In this document: positions 1 to 5,552 of the stretch, piece after piece
How the letters are laid out: the number at the start of each line of letters is the position of its first letter
Position numbering within the stretch: position 1 is the stretch's first letter
From: Actinomycetes bacterium
Lineage (GTDB): Bacteria; Actinomycetota; Acidimicrobiia; Acidimicrobiales; Palsa-688
DNA: 6,563 nt
Assembly (NCBI GenBank): GCA_021815935.1
Contig: JAKAZH010000102.1
Coordinates: 1 to 6,563 of the forward strand
Direction of reading: 5' to 3'
Program-made: the position numbers and the translations under genes
The notes under the pieces: model-generated
What the model was told of the DNA's origin: nothing
The model's database searches: none
What the model saw: only the letters and a program-made list of their open reading frames with translations

Positions 1-15
1 GATTACCCGAGGCTG

Positions 16-33
16 GGCGGGTTCAAGGGGTGA
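16..33 (+). repeat. Left terminal inverted repeat of the IS30-type element
   Basis: The sequence GGCGGGTTCAAGGGGTGA pairs as an inverted repeat with 1130-1147, matching 13 of 18 bases. The mismatches are at repeat positions 3, 5, 12, 13 and 17. The exact outer base is uncertain. Confidence 0.65.
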
Positions 34-72
34 CGGCTGCAGGTGAGGGCTGAGGGTCCACCGGTCGGAGTG

Positions 73-102
73 TTGGCACGGGCATGATGCCTGTTGTCTA
101 TC
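73..102 (+). promoter_or_regulatory. Candidate transposase promoter
   Basis: TTGGCA at 73-78 matches five of six bases of the sigma-70-type -35 consensus. At 18 bp spacing there is only a weak -10-like TCTATC (97-102). A perfect 11-bp palindrome (GGCAT-G-ATGCC, 81-91) lies in the spacer and could be an operator. A start near 108 would fit translation from the ATG at 133 and would exclude the TTG at 94. Only the -35 looks good, so this is tentative. Confidence 0.25.
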
Positions 103-120
103 GCCGAAGTTCCGACCAGT

Positions 121-124
121 GGAG
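121..124 (+). promoter_or_regulatory. Ribosome binding site deciding the transposase start
   Basis: GGAG lies 8 nt before the ATG at 133. No comparable site precedes the upstream in-frame TTG at 94, so the ATG is preferred. Confidence 0.55.
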
Positions 125-132
125 CCACCATC

Positions 133-1140
133 ATGCCAGCTGCACCGTTGACCATGTTCGAACGTGAAGAGATCCGAGCTGGTCTGGAGCGCAACGAATC
201 GTTGACAGAACTGTCCCGGCGGTTGAGCCGGCACCGTTGCACCGTCTCCGCCGAGGTGAACCGTAACGGTGGCCGATATCTCTATCGAGCCGTTGACGCC
301 CAGGCCCGAGCGGATCGGCAGCGGGCCCGTCCCAAGACACCGATCTTGGCGAAGGATCTGCTGCTGGCCACCTATGTGACCGCCAGGCTGGAAGCGAAGG
401 ACTCGCCGATGACCATCTCCAAGGAACTGGCGGCGGGAGTGCACGGGGTGACCTCGAAGATCTCCCATGAGACCATCTATGCCGGGATCTACGCCCAAGG
501 CCGGCGTGGTCTGCGTCGCGGTTTGCACGTGAACCTGCACCGGTCCCGTCGTTGCCGGAAACGTCGGATGGCAAAAGGTGAGCAGCCGCAACGGAAATCG
601 CCGTTGGGAGCGTTCAAGCCGATCGCCGATCGCCCGGCAATAGCCGGCGGGCGGTCCGAGCCGGGTCATCTCGAAGGGGACCTGATTCTTGGCGCCGGGA
701 ACCGTTCGGCCATCATCACCGTCTTCGACCGGGCCACCCGCGCGACCTGGCTGGCCGACCTGCCCGAGGACCACGGGGCGTCCTCGACCCTGGCCGGATT
801 GATCGAGCTGTGCGAGCGGATCCCACCCGAGCTGCGTAAGACGCTCACCTGGGATCAGGGCCGGGAGATGGCCCGGTGGGCCGACCTGGAAGCGGCCTGC
901 AATATAGAGGTGTACTTCGCCGAGCCGCACCATCCCTGGCAACGGCCGACGAACGAGAACGGGAACGGGCTGCTCCGCCGCTATGTAGGTAAAGGCACCG
1001 ATCTGTCGAGGTTCACGCCCGAAGATCTCCGCCGGATCGAAACACGATTGAACACCATGCCCCGCCGAATATTTCAATGGAAATCCTCCCAGGACATTCA
1101 GAGATGTAGCTACACTTCAAGTGACGCGATGACCGGTTGA
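133..1140 (+). CDS. IS30-family transposase
   Basis: This is a DDE transposase that would catalyse cutting and joining of the IS ends. Numbered from ATG 133 it has 335 residues. Residues ~5-50 form the N-terminal helix-turn-helix typical of IS30 enzymes (LTxLSRRLSRHRCTVSAEV), which binds the inverted repeats. The catalytic core follows with D183 (GHLEGDLI), D241 (TWDQGRE) and E275 (TNENGNGLLRRY). The spacing between the second D and E is 33 residues, the classic DD(33)E. The C-terminal RLNTMPRR block is also family-typical. In the family the usual catalytic-E context is GTNENTNG; here it is PTNENGNG, a variation that leaves the glutamate intact. The open frame extends back to TTG 94, but ATG 133 has the better ribosome binding site. 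No frameshift is visible, so the enzyme is probably functional. Its insertion broke the neighbouring minus-strand gene. Confidence 0.88.
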   Translation: MPAAPLTMFEREEIRAGLERNESLTELSRRLSRHRCTVSAEVNRNGGRYLYRAVDAQARADRQRARPKTPILAKDLLLATYVTARLEAKDSPMTISKELAAGVHGVTSKISHETIYAGIYAQGRRGLRRGLHVNLHRSRRCRKRRMAKGEQPQRKSPLGAFKPIADRPAIAGGRSEPGHLEGDLILGAGNRSAIITVFDRATRATWLADLPEDHGASSTLAGLIELCERIPPELRKTLTWDQGREMARWADLEAACNIEVYFAEPHHPWQRPTNENGNGLLRRYVGKGTDLSRFTPEDLRRIETRLNTMPRRIFQWKSSQDIQRCSYTSSDAMTG

Positions 1141-2151
1141 ACTCACCAGGTATCGGAGGACGTTGTGACCCGGAGCTGATGACCGCGCGATGCCGCGTGC
1201 CTTATCTAGCACGGGGAAAATTTGCGGCTTGCTCCCGCCGACTGTTCCCTCCGCCCTGGACGCCTCGTACTCCTCGTCGGAGACGTCGATCAGGTCGAGC
1301 AAGCTGCCCGAGGTCCATGTCAGCCTTCGCATCAGATATTGGTACTCGCCTGAGTTCGTCCGAACCTTGGTGCTTACGCCTAGGAGGCGTGCGAAGTTGT
1401 CGAACTCGCAGGGGCGGATCGACACCTCCCAGTCGCGGATGATCGTGATCGGCATCGTCTGGCCGAGCACGTCGATCGAATCACTCTTGACCGTAACCAT
1501 CGCTGCGTACTCATCGGTCATGTCGATGTCAGTGAAGGCGATGATACGATCGAACTTGCTCACCTTGTTGATGGCTCGACAAAAGGTGACCTCGTAGTAG
1601 ATGCGGCCTCCCACGAAGAACGGGCGCGTCTTGTGGATGTAGTACCGGTCTCGGGCGCTGTTGTCCGGGGGTAGCGGTGCCATGCGGGCCGACTCGATCC
1701 TCGCTGCGATCTTGTCGTGGTACTCCCGCAGCGATGGATCGAGGTCGATCGGGAACTTCTCCAGGTTGGCCAGCACGGCGATCCCGCAGCTGTCCTTGAG
1801 CAGGCTTCGGATCCGGCGTAGGTACTCGTAATACTTGAGCATCAACCGTTCGGAGGCATCGCCATCTAGGGTGTAGTGCGAGGCGCTCGTCTGGATGAGG
1901 TTGTGGAACTTGCCAAGGAAGTTCAGCTTCGCATTCGCTCTCACGAAGTCGAGTCCCGGCTTGACTGCCGCGTAGTTGAACTCGGCGTCAGACCTACCGG
2001 CGTGAAGACGTACCGCAACCCCCTCGACGAGGTTCCTGAGCTGGGCGAGGACGTTCTGGGAGAGCAGTGCCCGTTGATCACTCAGCGAGTCGATGTTCTC
2101 GCAGATCGCTTCGTCCGCACTGTGGATCTGCTCGCCGGCCGTAGTCACCAA
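1117..2151 (-). CDS. Unrecognised protein, 3' end lost to IS30 insertion
   Basis: This minus-strand gene encodes 344 residues, of which about 335 are native. The last nine (VSSTGHRVT) are read from the right end of the IS, so the native C-terminus is missing. The start is TTG 2151 or GTG 2148. No other usual start occurs in frame before the stop at 2263-2265, and a weak GAGAAG/GAGG purine stretch precedes it. Codon use is strongly G/C-ending, as in a real gene. The protein is soluble-looking, with no signal peptide or membrane segment. Residues ~15-125 look mostly helical. Residues ~165-270 are mixed alpha/beta with a conserved-looking patch (RPFFVGGRIYYEVTF) and a MPITIIRDWEVSIRPCEFDNFARLLG block. 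No P-loop or nuclease motif is visible. I have a faint, unverified association of this sequence type with N-terminal regions of large helicase-like proteins from defence loci. If that is right, the lost part held the catalytic domain. It is divergent from the restriction-modification operon. Confidence 0.7.
   Translation of the reverse strand: MVTTAGEQIHSADEAICENIDSLSDQRALLSQNVLAQLRNLVEGVAVRLHAGRSDAEFNYAAVKPGLDFVRANAKLNFLGKFHNLIQTSASHYTLDGDASERLMLKYYEYLRRIRSLLKDSCGIAVLANLEKFPIDLDPSLREYHDKIAARIESARMAPLPPDNSARDRYYIHKTRPFFVGGRIYYEVTFCRAINKVSKFDRIIAFTDIDMTDEYAAMVTVKSDSIDVLGQTMPITIIRDWEVSIRPCEFDNFARLLGVSTKVRTNSGEYQYLMRRLTWTSGSLLDLIDVSDEEYEASRAEGTVGGSKPQIFPVLDKARGIARSSAPGHNVLRYLVSSTGHRVT
1130..1147 (-). 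repeat. Right terminal inverted repeat of the IS30-type element
   Basis: The reverse complement, GGTGAGTTCAACCGGTCA, mirrors bases 16-33 at 13 of 18 positions. It contains the transposase stop codon. On the minus strand it supplies the last foreign codons of the interrupted gene. It marks the junction between IS and host gene. Confidence 0.7.
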
Positions 2152-2220
2152 ACCTCGCTTCTCGCTCGGCTGCCGCTCCGTCGAGATCTGGGGTGCCCGG
2201 ACGGAGGTGGCATTGCCTCG

Positions 2221-2268
2221 CCAGGGTCCTTTTACACGTCTTGCGGCGGACCAGGTTTCGTATTACAC
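2221..2268 (+). repeat. Imperfect direct repeat, candidate RHH operator
   Basis: CCAGG...TTACAC occurs twice, at 2221-2237 and 2251-2268. With a single one-base gap the copies match at 13 of 18 positions. The CCAGG parts are 30 bp apart and the TTACAC parts 31 bp apart, about three helical turns, which would put both on one face of the DNA. The second copy ends 9 nt before the toxin start. RHH antitoxins commonly bind repeated short sites in their own promoters, so these are candidate operator sites. The link to binding is inference. Confidence 0.35.
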
Positions 2269-2269
2269 T
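2241..2269 (+). promoter_or_regulatory. Candidate promoter for the toxin-hsdR-hsdM operon, possibly leaderless
   Basis: TTGCGG (2241-2246) and TACACT (2264-2269) are separated by exactly 17 bp. The -10 keeps the key TAnnnT pattern, while the -35 keeps only TTG. A start 7-9 nt downstream would fall at 2276-2278, that is at the GTG start codon itself. No Shine-Dalgarno sequence precedes that GTG, as expected for the leaderless mRNAs common in actinobacteria. The -10 overlaps the second direct-repeat copy, so a bound repressor would block it. Confidence 0.35.
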
Positions 2270-2277
2270 CGCTTCCG

Positions 2278-2541
2278 GTGCTGAGAGTCCACAAGTCAGC
2301 GCTCAAGCACGGTTGCTCGGTCGAGGACGTCTCTCACGCCGTCGACATGGAGCTGTATGAGGACGTCCTGGACGAGGACCACGATCCCCCGAAGCTTCTG
2401 ATCATTGGCCCCGACGGTGGCGGCAACCTGTTGGAGCTGATCGGAGGCGAGCTGAGCAACGGCGACCTGTTGATCTGGCATGCGGACCGGTGCCGACCCG
2501 CCTACCTCGAGCTTCTCCCGAAGCCGGGAGCTGATAAATGA
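2278..2541 (+). CDS. Small toxin-like protein of a toxin-antitoxin pair
   Basis: This 87-residue protein starts at GTG 2278, the first usual start after the divergent region. It has VHKSALKHG near the N-terminus (residues 4-12), an acidic middle (residues 26-36) and HADRCRPAYLELLP at 68-81. I recognise this pattern (SALKHG ... HA-x-(K/R)-x-R-x-x-YL) as that of small actinobacterial proteins normally encoded just before an RHH antitoxin of the type seen in the next gene. The biochemical activity is not evident from the sequence. A BrnT/RelE-like ribonuclease is possible but unproven. Length is normal for the family and the C-terminal signature is retained, with R71 where I expect K, so the gene looks intact. 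Its stop overlaps the next start (ATGA, 2538-2541), implying translational coupling. What is odd is that the coupled partner is a restriction subunit carrying two antitoxin-like modules, not a free antitoxin. Confidence 0.72.
   Translation: MLRVHKSALKHGCSVEDVSHAVDMELYEDVLDEDHDPPKLLIIGPDGGGNLLELIGGELSNGDLLIWHADRCRPAYLELLPKPGADK
2526..2530 (+). promoter_or_regulatory. Ribosome binding site for the antitoxin-HsdR fusion
   Basis: GGGAG lies inside the 3' end of the toxin gene, 7 nt before ATG 2538. Together with the ATGA overlap it fixes the start of the fusion protein ahead of the antitoxin modules, not at HsdR proper. Confidence 0.65.
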
Positions 2542-5540
2542 GCGACGACCCCGATATCTACCGAACCAAGACCGGCCGAGTCCTGACCGACGCGGACATC
2601 GCGGCCCTCGGCGACGAGGCTGAGCGCGGCTACGACGTTGAGCGGCTCGCCCGCCGGCCCGGCCGACCCCGCATGGGATCAGCCCCGGCCGTCCTCGTCC
2701 CGGTCAGGCTGCACGCCGACTTGCATAATGCTGCGAAGGCTTTTGCCGCTGCACAGAACACCTCGATTAGCGAGGTGGTTCGAGACGCTCTTCGAAACTA
2801 CCTCGCGACCGAGTTGGCAACCGTCGCAGACCTTCGCACTTCGTCGGGTCGCTTGCTCGCCGAGACTGACATCGACGCGCTATCCGCCGAAGCCGACGCT
2901 GGATACGACGTCAGCGCTCGCCCGGCTCGGCCTGGGCGCCCGAGGCGAGGTCGCGCTGAGGTAGTGCCGGTCCGCATGCCGCCCGAACTCAAGGCGGAGG
3001 TCGAGCGACGGGCTGAAGCGGAGGCGACCTCGGTCAGCGAGGTCGTGAGGGCAGCACTTCGCGCCCGGCTGGACGGTGGCGATTCGGATCCTCCCGGCGG
3101 CGACGCCGGCCGTGGTGTCCGTGCCAGAGCTCGTTATGGGCCGACGGAGGCCGACACATGCCGCGATTACGTCGTTCCCCGGTTGAAGGAGGCGGGCTGG
3201 GACGACGACCAGATCGTCGAGCAGTACCGCATTACCGACGGCCGTATCGTCAGCGTCGGCAAGAAGCACCGGCGAACCAACGCACTGCGGGCCGATTACG
3301 TACTGGAATATCGACCGGGACTCCCGCTCGCCGTCGTCGAGGCCAAGCGGTCATACGCAATCCCCGGCAAGGGACTTCAGCAAGCCAAACGCTACGCGTC
3401 CCTACTCGACGTGCCGTTCTCCTACTCGACCAACGGAAGCGGGATCGTCGAGGACGACCGCAATACCGGCACCGAACGGGCCGATCTCGCTGGGTTCCCG
3501 TCCCCGGAGGTTCTATGGGCTCGCTATCGGGAGTGGAACGGAATCGACGAGGGCATCGTGGCCGAGGGGCTCCTCCTGCCCTTCAATCGGGCTCTGCGCA
3601 ACCCGGACGGAACTATCAAGGAGCCGCGCTACTACCAGCGCACAGCCGTCAACCGGGCTGTGCGGGCAGTCCTCCGAGGCGACAAGCGGCTGCTCCTGAC
3701 GATGGCCACGGGCACCGGCAAGACGTACGTCTCGATGCAGGTCGTCTGGAAGCTCTGGAATGTTGCATGGCGCCCGGGACGGAACCCACGAATCTTGTAC
3801 CTGGCGGACCGCAACGTCCTAGTGGATCAGCCCATTGAGCGCGAGTTCAAGCCGGCCTTCGGGTCCGGCGAAGGCTCGCCGATTTGGAAGCTGCGCGGCG
3901 AGGCCAAGCTCGGCAGGGAGATCTACTTCGGCCTGTACCAGCAGCTGGCTGACAGCGCCGAGGGGCTCGACGGGATGTTCCGCGAGTACGCCCCAGACTT
4001 CTTCGACCTTGTAATCGTCGACGAGTGCCACCGGGGCAGCGCGAGGGCCGAGTCCTCCTGGCGGGCGATCCTCGACCACTTCAAGCACGCTACCCAGCTC
4101 GGCATGACGGCCACTCCCAAGCGCGACGACGCTGTTGACACCTACGAGTATTTCGGCGGGTCGCTCTTTGAGTACTCGCTCGCGCAAGGCATCGAGGATG
4201 GATTCCTCGCTCCGTATCGAGTGCGTCGCGTCGTGCTGAGCCCCGACGCGCACGGCTGGGCGCCGGAGCAGGGACAGCTCGACCTATTCAACCGAGAAAT
4301 CCCCGACGGCCTTTACACGACCAAGGACTTCGAGCGCGTGGTCTCACTGCTCAGCCGAACGGAGGCGGCAGCCAAGCACTTGACGGACTACATGCGGCGC
4401 ACCGACCGCTGGGCCAAGACGATCGTGTTCTGCGTCAACCAGGAGCACGCCGATCAGATGCGACGTGCCCTTCACAACGCCAACGCCGACTTGGTCAAGG
4501 AGAACCCGAACTACGTCGTGCGTATCGTCAGCGAGGAGCACGACGCGACGCGCCTGCTCAGCGACTTCGCCGACACCGAGAGCCGTCTTCCGGTCATCGC
4601 CACCACGTCGGAACTGCTCTCCACCGGGGTGGACCTGCCGACGGTACGCAACATTGTCCTGTTCCGCCCCGTGGGCTCGACGGCGCTCTTCAAGCAGATG
4701 ATCGGGCGCGGCACGCGGCTTTACCCCGATGAAGACAAGTTGTCGTTCGACATCCTCGACTACTCGGGCGCGACCGCTCTGTTCAGCGACCCGGAGTTCG
4801 ACGGGCCGCCCGACCAAGTCGTGAACGAGGAGATCGATGAGCAGGGGAACGTGGCCGAGGAGACCATGGTCGAGCAGCCCGAGCCGATCTTCGAGCCCAC
4901 CGACGTGGACGAGCACACCGATCGTCAACACGAGATCTCGCCCGACGAACTCGAGGAGGAGCCGCTCACCAAGTTCTACGTGGACGACGCAGAGGTATGG
5001 GTGACAGCTGAGGCCATTTACCACCTCGACCCTGCCACGGAGCGCCTCCGCCTGGTGGAGTACCGCGACTTCGTGGCCGAGACCGTCCGCTCGCTCTACC
5101 CGGATCCGACGGACCTCCGCTCGAAGTGGGCCACGCGGGTCGGTCGGCAAGATGTCACCGACGCGCTCGCCAGGCATGGCATCGACCCGGCCGACCTCAT
5201 CGACCGCACCGCTCTCACGGATGCCGACCCCTTGGACGTCCTCGTTTACCTGGCGTGGAATCAGCCACTCGCGACCAGGGTGGAGCGAGCACGCAAGGTA
5301 CGCCGCGAGCATGTCGAGTTCTTCGACGCCTTCCAACCCGCCGCGCGTCAGGTGCTCACCTACCTCCTCGAAAAGTACGCCGAGCACGGAATAGGCGAAC
5401 TCGACGACCTCGGCGTGCTCGAAGTGCCCCCTCTCTCGTCGCTCGGCACCCCCACCGAGATCGCCGACCGGTTCGGGTCCGCGGACTCTCTGCGGACCGC
5501 CGTCTCCCGGCTGGGAGAACTCGTCTACGTCGCCTCATAG
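2538..5540 (+). CDS. hsdR: Type I restriction subunit HsdR fused to two N-terminal RHH antitoxin-like modules
   Basis: This 1000-residue protein combines a DNA-cleaving, ATP-driven translocase with antitoxin-like DNA-binding modules. Residues ~8-90 and ~98-178 are two antitoxin-like repeats. Residues 179-198 are a Gly/Asp/Pro-rich linker. Residues ~199-300 are the HsdR nuclease domain with D253, E268-A-K270 and a QxxxY motif (Q282, Y286). The SF2 helicase motor has Walker A ATGTGKT (390-396), DECH (495-498), TAT (524-526), KTIVFC (627-632), STGVDLP (695-701) and QMIGRGTR (720-727). A strongly acidic stretch covers ~750-815, and a C-terminal region (~830-1000) resembles the EcoEI-type HsdR C-terminus. 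All key residues are present. Without the first ~198 residues the length (~800) is that of an EcoEI-like HsdR, so the front is an addition. Initiation after the modules is unlikely: the in-frame GTG/ATG codons at 2964, 2976 and 3045 lie inside the second RHH fold, and TTG 3183 is already within HsdR. It would act with HsdM and HsdS to cleave DNA lacking the host methylation. Confidence 0.93.
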   Translation: MSDDPDIYRTKTGRVLTDADIAALGDEAERGYDVERLARRPGRPRMGSAPAVLVPVRLHADLHNAAKAFAAAQNTSISEVVRDALRNYLATELATVADLRTSSGRLLAETDIDALSAEADAGYDVSARPARPGRPRRGRAEVVPVRMPPELKAEVERRAEAEATSVSEVVRAALRARLDGGDSDPPGGDAGRGVRARARYGPTEADTCRDYVVPRLKEAGWDDDQIVEQYRITDGRIVSVGKKHRRTNALRADYVLEYRPGLPLAVVEAKRSYAIPGKGLQQAKRYASLLDVPFSYSTNGSGIVEDDRNTGTERADLAGFPSPEVLWARYREWNGIDEGIVAEGLLLPFNRALRNPDGTIKEPRYYQRTAVNRAVRAVLRGDKRLLLTMATGTGKTYVSMQVVWKLWNVAWRPGRNPRILYLADRNVLVDQPIEREFKPAFGSGEGSPIWKLRGEAKLGREIYFGLYQQLADSAEGLDGMFREYAPDFFDLVIVDECHRGSARAESSWRAILDHFKHATQLGMTATPKRDDAVDTYEYFGGSLFEYSLAQGIEDGFLAPYRVRRVVLSPDAHGWAPEQGQLDLFNREIPDGLYTTKDFERVVSLLSRTEAAAKHLTDYMRRTDRWAKTIVFCVNQEHADQMRRALHNANADLVKENPNYVVRIVSEEHDATRLLSDFADTESRLPVIATTSELLSTGVDLPTVRNIVLFRPVGSTALFKQMIGRGTRLYPDEDKLSFDILDYSGATALFSDPEFDGPPDQVVNEEIDEQGNVAEETMVEQPEPIFEPTDVDEHTDRQHEISPDELEEEPLTKFYVDDAEVWVTAEAIYHLDPATERLRLVEYRDFVAETVRSLYPDPTDLRSKWATRVGRQDVTDALARHGIDPADLIDRTALTDADPLDVLVYLAWNQPLATRVERARKVRREHVEFFDAFQPAARQVLTYLLEKYAEHGIGELDDLGVLEVPPLSSLGTPTEIADRFGSADSLRTAVSRLGELVYVAS
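2559..2807 (+). other. Antitoxin-like module 1 (arm plus RHH domain), residues 8-90 of the fusion
   Basis: The arm TGRVLTDADIAAL...EAERGYDV (12-34) and a basic RRPGRPRMG segment precede a ribbon-helix-helix fold: strand AVLVPVRL (51-58), first helix ~60-73 and second helix TSISEVVRDALRNYL (75-89). This matches the full length and order of free-standing RHH (CopG-like) antitoxins in actinobacteria. It is the copy nearest the toxin gene. In such antitoxins the RHH strand pair binds operator DNA; which part contacts this toxin is unknown. Confidence 0.82.
2829..3071 (+). other. Antitoxin-like module 2 (duplicate), residues 98-178 of the fusion
   Basis: This is a second copy of the same architecture: SGRLLAETDIDAL...EADAGYDV (103-125), RPGRPRRG (131-138), strand EVVPVRM (141-147) and helix TSVSEVVRAALRARL (164-178). 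It aligns to module 1 at an offset of 91 residues through the arm and 89 residues through the RHH part, because two residues are missing before the strand. The nucleotide sequences have clearly diverged, so the duplication is not recent. No second toxin gene is visible for it. Two RHH folds in one chain could form an intramolecular RHH unit, which normally needs two subunits. Confidence 0.8.
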
Positions 5541-5543
5541 CCC

Positions 5544-5547
5544 GGAG
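5544..5547 (+). promoter_or_regulatory. Ribosome binding site for hsdM
   Basis: GGAG lies in the 12-bp gap between hsdR and hsdM, 5 nt before ATG 5553. The short gap and lack of a terminator indicate one transcript. Confidence 0.6.
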
Positions 5548-5552
5548 AACAA

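Larger units (their letters stand above)
16..1147 (+). mobile_element. IS30-family insertion sequence, about 1.13 kb
   Basis: The element holds one plus-strand DDE transposase bounded by imperfect inverted repeats. Bases 16-33, compared with the reverse complement of 1130-1147, match at 13 of 18 positions, including a shared GTTCAA core. The transposase stop codon (1138-1140) lies inside the right repeat, a compact arrangement. Length and single-gene layout fit the IS30 family. The right end is well placed because the minus-strand gene stops making family-like sequence there. The left end is less certain, since only 15 bases of flank are visible. I see no target-site duplication at these exact boundaries. 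An AGG at 10-12 and at 1148-1150 would be a 3-bp duplication only if the left end were really at 13. Confidence 0.8.
2152..2277. other. Divergent intergenic control region
   Basis: These 126 bp separate the starts of the minus-strand gene and the toxin-antitoxin/restriction operon, so promoters for both should lie here. Visible content is an imperfect direct repeat (2221-2237 and 2251-2268), a GGTCC/GGACC inverted pair (2225-2229 and 2248-2252) and a candidate toxin promoter. I found no convincing -35/-10 pair for the minus-strand gene. There is no RNA gene or terminator. Confidence 0.6.

Noticed and set aside
131..574. Minus-strand frame within the transposase
   Set aside because: It is an Arg/Ser/Pro-rich shadow of the IS30 transposase, with no recognisable domain.
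1105..1114. Perfect 10-bp palindrome TGTAGCTACA near the right IS end
   Set aside because: It is short, lies inside the transposase coding sequence, and has no counterpart at the left end, so it is probably chance.
1876..2277. Upstream extension of the toxin reading frame on the plus strand
   Set aside because: It runs antisense to the 5' half of the well-supported minus-strand gene and has no family-like sequence before GTG 2278. The toxin family resemblance begins right after that codon.
2964..3185. Possible separate start for HsdR after the antitoxin modules
   Set aside because: The in-frame GTG/ATG codons (2964, 2976, 3045) would cut the second RHH fold, and TTG 3183 is inside the HsdR fold. 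None has both a proper ribosome binding site and sensible domain boundaries.
4344..5387. Long minus-strand open frame (347 codons) opposite hsdR
   Set aside because: It lies wholly within the helicase and C-terminal coding region of hsdR. Its Val/Leu/Gly/Arg-rich composition is typical of an antisense shadow in high-GC DNA.
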